A stretch of DNA of 64,000 bases, taken from Sinorhizobium saheli. Its GTDB lineage: Bacteria; Pseudomonadota; Alphaproteobacteria; Rhizobiales; Rhizobiaceae. The translations under genes and the position numbers were made by a program. The stretch spans positions 1-64,000 of the forward strand of contig NZ_LNQB01000072.1 of NCBI RefSeq assembly GCF_001651875.1. Direction: 5' to 3'. Positions 9,531-16,219 of this stretch are shown here, piece after piece. Every line of letters begins with the position of its first letter. Position 1 is the stretch's first letter. The notes under the pieces were generated by a model. That model had not been told where the DNA came from. It ran no database searches and was given only the letters and a program-made list of their open reading frames with translations.

Positions 9531-9695
9531 ATGCCGCTTAAATCTGTGATGGCAGCCGCAGCAATTGCCCTTTTCACCCTTTCGGGATGCGCGACGACCG
9601 GCGATCTCAATACGTCCTATACCCAGTGGTATGGCCCCTATCCGGAGCCGGATTTCGACGTTCTGAGCCCGGGCGGTCTCCGTCTCGCCTATTGA
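9531..9695 (+). CDS. Small predicted lipoprotein
   Basis: A 54-residue protein starting at an ATG with GGAG six bases upstream. The first 20 residues form a signal peptide with lipobox LSGC (Cys20), followed by ATTGDLNTSYTQWYGPYPEP and a short tail. Many rhizobial genomes carry such small lipoproteins of unknown function; it probably ends up in the inner or outer membrane. It stands alone between tRNA-Ala and lexA. Function unknown. Confidence 0.7.
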   Translation: MPLKSVMAAAAIALFTLSGCATTGDLNTSYTQWYGPYPEPDFDVLSPGGLRLAY

Positions 9696-9846
9696 AACAC
9701 CGCATCCGGTCTGCGGCGGAGAGCCGCGGCACTCCCCCTGCCCCGAAGATTCCAGGCGCTCGAGCGCCGGCCTTTGCTTGCGGCGGCGAACCCGGGCGCG
9801 ATCTTTTCATCACCCGGCGAAATTCACGGAATTTTAGGCACTTGCG

Positions 9847-9861
9847 GAACACATATGGAAC
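9847..9861 (-). promoter_or_regulatory. LexA box (GAAC-N7-GAAC)
   Basis: GAACACATATGGAAC reads as GTTC-N7-GTTC on the opposite strand, an exact match to the alphaproteobacterial direct-repeat SOS box. It lies about 50 bases upstream of the lexA start, as expected for autoregulation. Confidence 0.8.
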
Positions 9862-9872
9862 AGATAGTTTCT

Positions 9873-9887
9873 GTTCTTGATTTGTTT
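9873..9887 (+). promoter_or_regulatory. Second, imperfect LexA box (GTTC-N7-GTTT)
   Basis: GTTCTTGATTTGTTT differs from the SOS consensus at one base. It is 12 bases after the perfect box and 22 bases before lexA, suggesting a double operator for tight autoregulation. Confidence 0.55.
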
Positions 9888-9909
9888 CGCGATTCTGGAG
9901 TGACGCGCC

Positions 9910-10629
9910 ATGCTGACCCGCAAGCAACAGGAATTGCTTCTGTTCATTCACGAGCGAATGAAGGAGTCCGGGGTCCCGCCGTCCTTCGACGAGATGAAAG
10001 ACGCGCTGGATCTCGCGTCGAAGTCGGGCATCCACCGGTTGATCACCGCACTCGAGGAACGCGGGTTCATTCGCCGGCTACCGAACCGCGCCCGCGCGCT
10101 CGAAGTAATCAAGCTGCCGGAAGCCTATGCTGGCGCCGCACAGGTCCGCCGCGGCTTTTCGCCGAGCGTGATCGAGGGGAGCCTCGGCAAGCCGCCCGCG
10201 CCTCCGCCTGTCCCGGCGAAGTCGCCGCCACCGGCCGAGAACGCTTCGGTTGCCATTCCGGTCATGGGGCGCATTGCCGCGGGCGTGCCGATTTCGGCAA
10301 TCCAGAACAACACGCACGACATTTCCGTACCGGTCGAAATGATCGGCAACGGCGAGCACTACGCGCTTGAGATCAAGGGCGATTCGATGATCGAGGCCGG
10401 CATCCTCGACGGCGATACGGTCATCATCCGCAACTCCAGCACCGCCAATCCCGGCGACATCGTCGTCGCCCTGATCGATGACGAGGAAGCCACCCTGAAG
10501 CGCTTCCGCCGGAAGGGCGCATCGATCGCGCTCGAGGCCGCGAACCCGGCTTACGAAACGCGCATCTTCGGACCGGACCGGGTGAAGATCCAGGGTAAAC
10601 TCATCGGCCTGATCCGCCGCTATCATTGA
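9910..10629 (+). CDS. lexA: SOS repressor LexA
   Basis: A 239-residue repressor-protease. Residues 1-65 form the winged helix ([41 protein letters not shown]). A proline-rich linker (95-110) leads to the S24 peptidase domain: self-cleavage bond Ala124-Gly125 in GRIAAGVP, catalytic Ser159 in KGDSM and Lys197 in ATLKRF. RecA-stimulated self-cleavage relieves repression of repair genes. The start has GGAG about eight bases upstream, and two SOS boxes precede it. Confidence 0.98.
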   Translation: MLTRKQQELLLFIHERMKESGVPPSFDEMKDALDLASKSGIHRLITALEERGFIRRLPNRARALEVIKLPEAYAGAAQVRRGFSPSVIEGSLGKPPAPPPVPAKSPPPAENASVAIPVMGRIAAGVPISAIQNNTHDISVPVEMIGNGEHYALEIKGDSMIEAGILDGDTVIIRNSSTANPGDIVVALIDDEEATLKRFRRKGASIALEAANPAYETRIFGPDRVKIQGKLIGLIRRYH

Positions 10630-10787
10630 GGCGGCGGCAGGTGTAGCGGCTCTCAGCCGTGCTCGTGTGAAATGTCGGGCAGGCGCACGTTTCTGGATTC
10701 GCCACGGATTTTTTTCAGAAATTGCCTCTTGCGGTTTCCGGTCAATCATTCTAAATCGCGCCACGGCTTGAGAATTCAGGTCAGAGA

Positions 10788-10861
10788 GGCCTCGTGGCGG
10801 AGTGGTGACGCAGAGGACTGCAAATCCTTGTACCCCGGTTCAATTCCGGGCGAGGCCTCCA
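10788..10861 (+). tRNA. tRNA-Cys (anticodon GCA)
   Basis: Seventy-four bases. Acceptor GGCCTCG/CGAGGCC, anticodon loop CTGCAAA inside stem AGGA/TCCT, T-loop TTCAATT, encoded CCA. Confidence 0.96.
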
Positions 10862-10991
10862 AAGATCTTCTCTCCTATAAGCAAGTAACGACGCAGACCG
10901 GAACCGCCGGTTGCGCTCGCGCGTCTTTGCCCGACCTGCGGGTTACGGCCTCGCAAAATCAGCGGGAACGGCCTTGAGGAGCCCCTCGCCC

Positions 10992-11300
10992 TCACGCGCC
11001 CGCGTCGGACCCACCGGACGAATTCTGCGCACCGCGCCTGCGCGCCCACCACACGGCAAGCTTGCGGCGCTGGCGGCGCACGAAGGGGATGTCGTGGGAA
11101 AGGATAAGCAGGCCCAGGGGAACCATCCAAAAGCCGAGGACCGGCAGAAAGCCGAGCAGGCCGCCGACAACCAGCAGCAAGCCGATCAGGATCCGTGGGA
11201 GCGGCGAACTGGGCAAGGCCATGCGCCATTTGCCAAGCACGATTTCCCGCGTCTGCGGATCGATACCGAAATGTACTTTCTTCCTGTCGCTCGCCATCAT
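10992..11300 (-). CDS. Small two-helix membrane protein
   Basis: A 102-residue protein: a polar N-terminus (MMASDRKKVHFGIDPQTREIV), then two hydrophobic segments, LPRILIGLLLVVGGLLGFLPV and GFWMVPLGLLILSHDIPF, and an arginine-rich cytoplasmic tail (RRQRRKLAVWWARRRG). The architecture resembles PGPGW-type membrane proteins, but that signature itself is not present. Two adjacent ATG codons (11300, 11297) follow AGAGGA, and the second has the better spacing. It lies between tRNA-Cys and tRNA-Asn on the opposite strand. Function unknown. Confidence 0.7.
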   Translation of the reverse strand: MMASDRKKVHFGIDPQTREIVLGKWRMALPSSPLPRILIGLLLVVGGLLGFLPVLGFWMVPLGLLILSHDIPFVRRQRRKLAVWWARRRGAQNSSGGSDAGA

Positions 11301-11440
11301 TCCTCTTTCGTAAGCCAGTCCTCCAGAGTTGGGGCTTTCTCCACAGCCTGACAACCGCGCCTCGGGATTTTTTTTGAAAAACCGCTTGGCAAATCGAAAA
11401 AGCATTTGTATTAGCAGCCTCACGTCTGCGGCGCAGATGA

Positions 11441-11515
11441 TCCCTGGTAGCTCAGCGGTAGAGCACTCGACTGTTAATCGATAGGTCGTCGGTTCGAATC
11501 CGACCCGGGGAGCCA
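11441..11515 (+). tRNA. tRNA-Asn (anticodon GUU)
   Basis: Seventy-five bases. Acceptor TCCCTGG/CCGGGGA, anticodon loop CTGTTAA, T-loop TTCGAAT, encoded CCA. An intrinsic terminator follows within ten bases. Confidence 0.97.
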
Positions 11516-11522
11516 GTTTCGA

Positions 11523-11555
11523 AAGGCCTGCACCTCAGGGTGCGGGCCTTTTTTC
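11523..11555 (+). terminator. Intrinsic terminator after tRNA-Asn
   Basis: AAGGCCTGCACC pairs with GGTGCGGGCCTT (12 bp, one G-T pair) around a TCAG loop and is followed by a run of six or more T. Confidence 0.85.
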
Positions 11556-11728
11556 TGTCGGGTTCTCAACGGCTTACCGGAACAGGTGAACGCGCGACGA
11601 CTGCCAAAGTTCAGTGTTTGACCTACAGGACAGCGGAGGCGCTCGTCATCGGCCCGGGGAAATGAGCCTGATGGCGCCCGAGGCCGGTCGGGTTTCGCTG
11701 AGGCTGACGCCATCTTTCTCGCCCTCAT

Positions 11729-12067
11729 CTACCGGTGGCGCGTTACAATGACCGAAAAGGCTCGCCCGATTTCCTGGCGAATCTCATCGGGCTGGTCGCG
11801 GAGTGCGTCGGCGATTGACCTGAGCTCGCCCCTCAAGCGGTAAAGCTGATCCAAGAGCGCAAGGATGATGGGCACGGCATCGTCGTTGACGTTCATGTCG
11901 TTCCGCAGTTCGCAGACGAGGCGAATTCGAGCGATGTCGACTTCATCGAAAAGCGGTCCCGCCTGCCCCTGAGACGGCATGATCCAGCCGCGACGCACCC
12001 ATTGCCGCAACTGGCGGCCGGTGACGGTGTGGAAGAGTTCGAGGACCTGTTCCTCCGTCAGTCTCAT
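11729..12067 (-). CDS. cbpM: Chaperone modulator CbpM
   Basis: A 112-residue helical protein with a MerR-like N-terminal segment (LTEEQVLELFHTVTGRQLRQWVRRGWI) and FDEVDIARIRLVCELRNDMNVND, the CbpM signature. CbpM binds the J-domain of CbpA and blocks both its co-chaperone and DNA-binding activities. Its start overlaps the cbpA stop by four bases (ATGA), so the two are co-translated and probably made in fixed ratio. Normal length. Confidence 0.92.
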   Translation of the reverse strand: MRLTEEQVLELFHTVTGRQLRQWVRRGWIMPSQGQAGPLFDEVDIARIRLVCELRNDMNVNDDAVPIILALLDQLYRLRGELRSIADALRDQPDEIRQEIGRAFSVIVTRHR

Positions 12068-12981
12068 GAAGCCTTCCTCAGCGCTTGCCGTGGGTCATAG
12101 GCATGGGCCCGGCCCCAGGTTTCGATGAGCCTTTCGAGATCGGGGTCTATCCTGTCGGGCAACATCACCTTCAGCTTGACGCGCTGGTCCCCCGCCGGGC
12201 CTTTCGAAGGCTTCACACCCTTGCCCCTGAGGCGCAGCACATCGCCGGTATTCGAGCCCTTCGGCACCGTCATCATCACGCGACCGGAGATCGTCGGCAC
12301 CTCGATCTTGGCACCGAGCACGGCCTCGTACAGTGTTATCGGCAGTTCAATTTCGATGTCGTTGCCCTCGCGACGGAAAAGCGGGTGGGAACGGATGCTG
12401 ATCCCGATCAGGGCATCCCCGCTTTCCCCGCCGCCAAATCCCGGCGCGCCCTTTCCCTTGAGCCGCAGCGTGCTGCCGTCGCGCGTGCCGGCGGGAATGG
12501 TCAGTTCGAGCGTGTTTCCGTCGGGAAGGGTAATGCGGCGCTGGGCGCCGTTGGCCGCCTCCAGAAATTCGACCTCCAATTGGTAGCGGAGATCCTGTCC
12601 GCGCGTCTTGAAGCGAGTCCCTGTCCTGGTCCGGCCGAACAGGTCCGAGAAAATGTCGGAGAGGTCCTCGAATTCGCCCGCTCCGGACGCGGACGTATAC
12701 CGGCCCGCCTGGTCTGCGTCCGCATAGTGCCGGTAGAAGCGCTGCTGGGCTCGCTCCGCCCCGGATGCATCGATCTCGCCGCGGTCGAAACGGGCGCGCT
12801 GCTCGGGGTCGTTCAGGAGATGATAGGCGGCCGAGAGCGCCTTGAATTGGGCCTCCACCTGTTCGTCGCCCGGATGCAGGTCGGGATGCAGTTCCTTTGC
12901 GCGCTTGCGATAGGCCTTGCGGATGTCGTTCTGTGTGGCTGTACGCGAAACGCCCAGGATCTGATATGGATCGTCCGTCAC
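12064..12981 (-). CDS. cbpA: DnaJ-class co-chaperone, curved DNA-binding protein A type
   Basis: A 305-residue protein with an N-terminal J-domain (HPD at residues 32-34), a short Gly/Ser-poor linker, and two C-terminal beta domains (substrate-binding CTD), but no zinc-finger CxxCxGxG repeats. That domain order is the CbpA/DnaJ-B class, which stimulates DnaK ATPase and in E. coli also compacts curved DNA under starvation. The downstream cbpM supports the assignment over a plain DnaJ. A GGTGATCGGTGACGG stretch precedes the start; no stronger regulatory signal is apparent. Confidence 0.93.
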   Translation of the reverse strand: MTDDPYQILGVSRTATQNDIRKAYRKRAKELHPDLHPGDEQVEAQFKALSAAYHLLNDPEQRARFDRGEIDASGAERAQQRFYRHYADADQAGRYTSASGAGEFEDLSDIFSDLFGRTRTGTRFKTRGQDLRYQLEVEFLEAANGAQRRITLPDGNTLELTIPAGTRDGSTLRLKGKGAPGFGGGESGDALIGISIRSHPLFRREGNDIEIELPITLYEAVLGAKIEVPTISGRVMMTVPKGSNTGDVLRLRGKGVKPSKGPAGDQRVKLKVMLPDRIDPDLERLIETWGRAHAYDPRQALRKAS

Positions 12982-13205
12982 CGATCACCTCCACCGACTT
13001 GATCTTGCGCTGCGGTTTCGACATCAGCGCACCGTCAACGACAAGTCTTCAATATGGGGTTCACGGTCTTACTTGCCCACCCTTCTCTCGCTTGGGAGGG
13101 CGTTGCGGAATGATTGATTTGCCCGCGGGACTCGAGGCCCGGGAAGCGAGCACCTTTCGGCGGTGCGCCTTCAGTCCGCGCTCTTCCGCGCGGGTGCGGC
13201 CTCGT

Positions 13206-13358
13206 TCATATGCGCCCTGAAAGCGTACTTTGCGCAGACCAGATCGACGCATATTTGGTGGGGCCGGCATGCTCCTTCCATACGGGACCGCACCACAGGA
13301 GCAAAAGCGCCAGGTCGAGCGGCAGCGACAGAACCACGATGACTACCAAGCCTGCCAT
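13206..13358 (-). CDS. Candidate 50-residue membrane protein
   Basis: A short open frame translates to MAGLVVIVVLSLPLDLALLL followed by LWCGPVWKEHAGPTKYASIW and a short tail. One strong transmembrane segment and the W/C/P-rich exit look coding. The reading frame continues upstream as HDNEWHE before an in-frame TAA. A good ribosome-binding site (GGGAGA) precedes a different frame at 13429 (MSDRTEHHHPRG...), which ends after 28 codons. The two pieces would join by a -1 shift near 13379, so this may be a frameshifted gene. No family recognised. Confidence 0.4.
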   Translation of the reverse strand: MAGLVVIVVLSLPLDLALLLLWCGPVWKEHAGPTKYASIWSAQSTLSGRI

Positions 13359-13617
13359 CTCATGCCACTCGTTGTCATGCCGTTAGCTGCGCTTCCCCGC
13401 GGATGGTGATGCTCTGTCCGGTCGGACATGAAGTTCTCCCTTCTTGTTCATTGTGAATGTCGGATACCGTGGAAAGTTCCGCCTTGGCGCGGACAGAACG
13501 GGCGGCCGCCCTCCTTTCAATTTTGCTGCAAACCCGCATTGGAAGGCGTATCGTGTTGTCGGCACCGGCCCTCATGGCCGGGAGAGAGATGTTCTCGCGC
13601 CGGGAGGAGAGTTCCCG

Positions 13618-13827
13618 ATGGAGCGCCGTGGCGACGAACCCGCAGCGATCAGTCCTGACGCCGTGGAGATGCTCGGCAAACTCTTCGACCAGATCCTGGA
13701 TGAACATCAGATCCCGCGGGAGGGAGAAAGGGCCGAGGACCTCGCCGCCAGGCTGATCGCCATTTATCGCAGCGGCGTGCGTGACCTCGAACTTCTGAAA
13801 AAACTCGCCATGCGTTCGCGAAGCTGA
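13618..13827 (+). CDS. Small helical protein (69 residues), paralogue of 47011-47268
   Basis: Starts at an ATG with GGAGGAGA eight bases upstream. The core, SPDAVEMLGKLFDQILDEHQ with IPREGERAEDLAARLIAIYR and SGVRDLELLKKLA, predicts three helices. The same pattern (aromatic-D-x2-C/L, PR-x2-x-AE, LI-x2-Y-x-G-x-RD) recurs in the protein ending at 47268, so the two are probably paralogues of one small rhizobial family. No known function. It precedes nuoH by 157 bases on the same strand, but nothing ties it to complex I. Confidence 0.65.
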   Translation: MERRGDEPAAISPDAVEMLGKLFDQILDEHQIPREGERAEDLAARLIAIYRSGVRDLELLKKLAMRSRS

Positions 13828-13984
13828 GCTTGGCGGTCTCGGCCGCTCGCGGCGATGTAATCGTCATTGTCTGTGGCGCGTCACCGTTGTACCGTTCAAG
13901 TTGACAAACTGCGCAGGTCGCTCGGTGTTTACCGGGGAGCCGAAGCCGGTCGCATGTTTCAATCCGTTGAATTGCAGGCGGATC

Positions 13985-14971
13985 ATGGAACTTATCGTTG
14001 CCCTTGGCCTGATCGTATTCAAGGTCGCGTTGCTGATCGCGATGCTGCTCCTCCTCCCCTTGCCGCTGACCTGGGTCGAACGCAAGATAGCCGGGCACAT
14101 GCAGCAGCGGATGGGCCCGATGCGCGTGGGGTGGCACGGGCTCCTGCAGCCGGTGGCGGACGGCATAAAGCTCCTGACGAAAGAGGACCATATTCCGGCC
14201 GAAGCCGACCGCTTCCTCTTCAAGCTCGCTCCGATCCTGGCGCTCGCGCCCCCCTTCGTGGTGTTCGTCGCGATTCCGTTCGGCGAAAGCATCTCGGTTC
14301 TTGGCAACGAGATCTCGCTCTACGTCTCGGACATGAACGTGGCGCTGCTCTTTGTCTTCTCCGTGATCGGGCTCGAGGTCTATGGCGTCATTTTCGGCGG
14401 CTGGGCCGCCAATAGCAAATATGCCGTCCTGGGCAGCCTCAGGACCTGCGCGCAGATGATCAGCTACGAGATCCCGATGGGCTTCGCGGTCATCGGCGTG
14501 GTGATGCTGGCGCAATCGATGAGCCTTCTGGACATCGTGCGTGCCCAGGCGGATGTCTGGAACATCGTCTACCAGCCAATCGGCTTCCTGGTGTTCTTCA
14601 TCGCCGGGCTCGCCGAGGCGCAGCGCATCCCCTTCGACCTGGCGGAGGCGGAAGGGGATCTCGGGGCCGGGTTCCACACCGAATATAGCGGCATCCGCTT
14701 CGCCTTCTTCATGGTCAGCGAATACGTCATCATGCTGCTGGTGTCGGTCCTGGCGGTGATCCTGTTCTTCGGCGGCTGGAACGGCGTGCTGATCCCCCTG
14801 CCGCCGCTCCTCTGGTTCGCCCTCAAGGTGGCGTTGTTCATCTATCTGTTCATGTGGTTCCGCTTCACTTTCCCGCGCTACCGCTACGACCAGCTGATGT
14901 CGATTGGATGGAAAGTCTTGCTTCCTCTGTCGATGGCGAACATAATCCTAACCGGTATTGCCTTCATCTGA
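13985..14971 (+). CDS. nuoH: NADH-quinone oxidoreductase subunit H
   Basis: A 328-residue membrane subunit with eight hydrophobic segments that forms most of the quinone chamber at the junction of the peripheral and membrane arms. Family blocks seen are TWVERKIAGHMQQRMGP, GWHGLLQPVADGIKLLTKED, ISYEIPMG and RIPFDLAEAEGDLGAGFHTEYSG (the last split here for length: RIPFDLAEAEGDL then GAGFHTEYSG). The ATG at 13985 follows AGGCGG by five bases. A TTGACA at 13901 may be a -35 element, but no clear -10 follows. NuoH and NuoI are transcribed toward the rest of the nuo genes rather than within them. Confidence 0.95.
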   Translation: MELIVALGLIVFKVALLIAMLLLLPLPLTWVERKIAGHMQQRMGPMRVGWHGLLQPVADGIKLLTKEDHIPAEADRFLFKLAPILALAPPFVVFVAIPFGESISVLGNEISLYVSDMNVALLFVFSVIGLEVYGVIFGGWAANSKYAVLGSLRTCAQMISYEIPMGFAVIGVVMLAQSMSLLDIVRAQADVWNIVYQPIGFLVFFIAGLAEAQRIPFDLAEAEGDLGAGFHTEYSGIRFAFFMVSEYVIMLLVSVLAVILFFGGWNGVLIPLPPLLWFALKVALFIYLFMWFRFTFPRYRYDQLMSIGWKVLLPLSMANIILTGIAFI

Positions 14972-15063
14972 TCCATGTCGGAAAGATGCGGCAATTCAAA
15001 GTGCTACGGCGCTCCTTGCGCGCCTGAGCGGGCGCGGCGCCGTGAGCTCGGAGCGGTGCGGCG

Positions 15064-15630
15064 ATGTTGCGCGCACGGGACAGAATTGGAACATGGATCG
15101 GCTGGGCCTTCTTCGCCGATCTTGCAAGCGCCCTGGCGTTGACTTTCGGCTACATGTTCTCCCGATCCGTGACCATGCAGTATCCGGACAAGGAGAAGTG
15201 GCTCCCCTATTCGCGTTATCGCGGTCATCACTTCCTGAAGCGCGACGACGAGGGCGAGATCAAGTGCGTGGCGTGCGAGCTCTGCGCGCGGATCTGTCCC
15301 TGCGACTGCATCGAAGTCGTCCCCTATGAGGACGAGAAGGGCAATCGTCACCCGATAAAATTCGAGATCGACACGGCCCGTTGCCTCTTTTGCGGGCTAT
15401 GCGAGGATGCCTGCCCGGCAGATGCGATCGCGCTCGGGCAGCAATATGAATTCTCGAGTTTTTCCTCGCGCGACCTGGTGATCGGGCGTGACGACCTGCT
15501 CGCCAAGCCCGGGAAGGCGCCGACCGGTGGCGGTGTGGTCGCCGCGCGCCTGAACACGAAGAAGGATGTGCTGGTCGAGACGAACGAGCCGCAGGGCTAC
15601 AACTGGTGGCGGAATATCCGGCGGACGTGA
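15064..15630 (+). CDS. nuoI: NADH-quinone oxidoreductase subunit I
   Basis: A 188-residue peripheral-arm subunit that carries clusters N6a and N6b. The two ferredoxin motifs are C68-C71-C74-C78 (CVACELCARICP) and C107-C110-C113-C117 (CLFCGLCEDACP). The N-terminal amphipathic part and HFLKRDDEGEIKCVACELCA are typical. The C-terminus ends with GYNWWRNIRRT, slightly longer than the standard form. It follows nuoH by 92 bases and is followed by a strong palindrome and a CBS-domain gene. Confidence 0.95.
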   Translation: MLRARDRIGTWIGWAFFADLASALALTFGYMFSRSVTMQYPDKEKWLPYSRYRGHHFLKRDDEGEIKCVACELCARICPCDCIEVVPYEDEKGNRHPIKFEIDTARCLFCGLCEDACPADAIALGQQYEFSSFSSRDLVIGRDDLLAKPGKAPTGGGVVAARLNTKKDVLVETNEPQGYNWWRNIRRT

Positions 15631-15658
15631 GCACGCCGCAGGCTGAGCCCGAGCGCTA

Positions 15659-15702
15659 CTGCATGTTTCCTTAGACCGGAGCCGTTCTAAGGAAACATGC
15701 AG
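15659..15702. repeat. Perfect 17 bp inverted repeat downstream of nuoI
   Basis: CTGCATGTTTCCTTAGA at 15659-15675 is exactly complementary to TCTAAGGAAACATGCAG at 15686-15702, around a 10-base loop. No T-tract follows, so it is either a non-canonical terminator/stabiliser or a member of the small palindromic intergenic repeats common in rhizobia. It separates nuoI from the CBS gene. Confidence 0.75.
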
Positions 15703-15763
15703 CATTCGGAGAGCCGCTCGTGCGCCTGAAAGGACGCACGGCGCTGTCGGGTAGGAGGCGCAG

Positions 15764-16204
15764 ATGTTTGTCGGCGAAATCGTCAGGAACAAGGGTGTCG
15801 GAGTGATCGCGGTTACTCCCGATCGCACGATGGTGGAGGCTCTGCAGCTGTTTCGCGACAGGAACATCGGTTTCGTGATCGTCAGCGACGGGACCGGCGA
15901 ATGCCTGGGCACTCTCTCGGAGCGGGACTGCTGCAATGCGCTGGCGGAATTCGGGCCCGAGGCGGCGCTGATGCCGATCGCCGACGTCATGAACCGCAGT
16001 GTGGCGACCTGCTCGACCGAAGACTTGCTGCCCTTCGTGATGGCGATCATGACCCAGCGGCGCACGCGCCATGTGCTGGTCATGGATGGCGACTCCGCCA
16101 TCGGCGTCGTCAGCATCGGCGACGTGGTCAAGCACCGGCTCGATGAGGCGCTGCGCACGGAGCAGTACCTGCAGGATTACATATGCGGCACCAACTATCG
16201 CTGA
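15764..16204 (+). CDS. Tandem CBS-domain protein
   Basis: A 146-residue protein made of two CBS motifs: residues about 1-65 (VIAVTPDRTMVEALQLFRDR, IGFVIVSDGTGECLGTLSER) and 75-135 (MNRSVATCSTEDLLPFVMAI, TRHVLVMDGDSAIGVVSIGD). Such Bateman pairs bind adenine nucleotides or NAD and act as energy sensors. A strong AGGAGG site precedes the ATG. It ends 15 bases from the convergent nuoG stop and follows nuoHI on the same strand, so a role in sensing nucleotide or redox state near complex I is possible but only inferred. Confidence 0.88.
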   Translation: MFVGEIVRNKGVGVIAVTPDRTMVEALQLFRDRNIGFVIVSDGTGECLGTLSERDCCNALAEFGPEAALMPIADVMNRSVATCSTEDLLPFVMAIMTQRRTRHVLVMDGDSAIGVVSIGDVVKHRLDEALRTEQYLQDYICGTNYR

Positions 16205-16219
16205 GGGGTGCGGTGCACT

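Noticed and set aside
13061-13270. 69-codon minus-strand frame, Arg/Lys-rich
   Set aside because: Overlaps a better membrane-protein candidate in another frame and has no ribosome-binding site or recognisable pattern.
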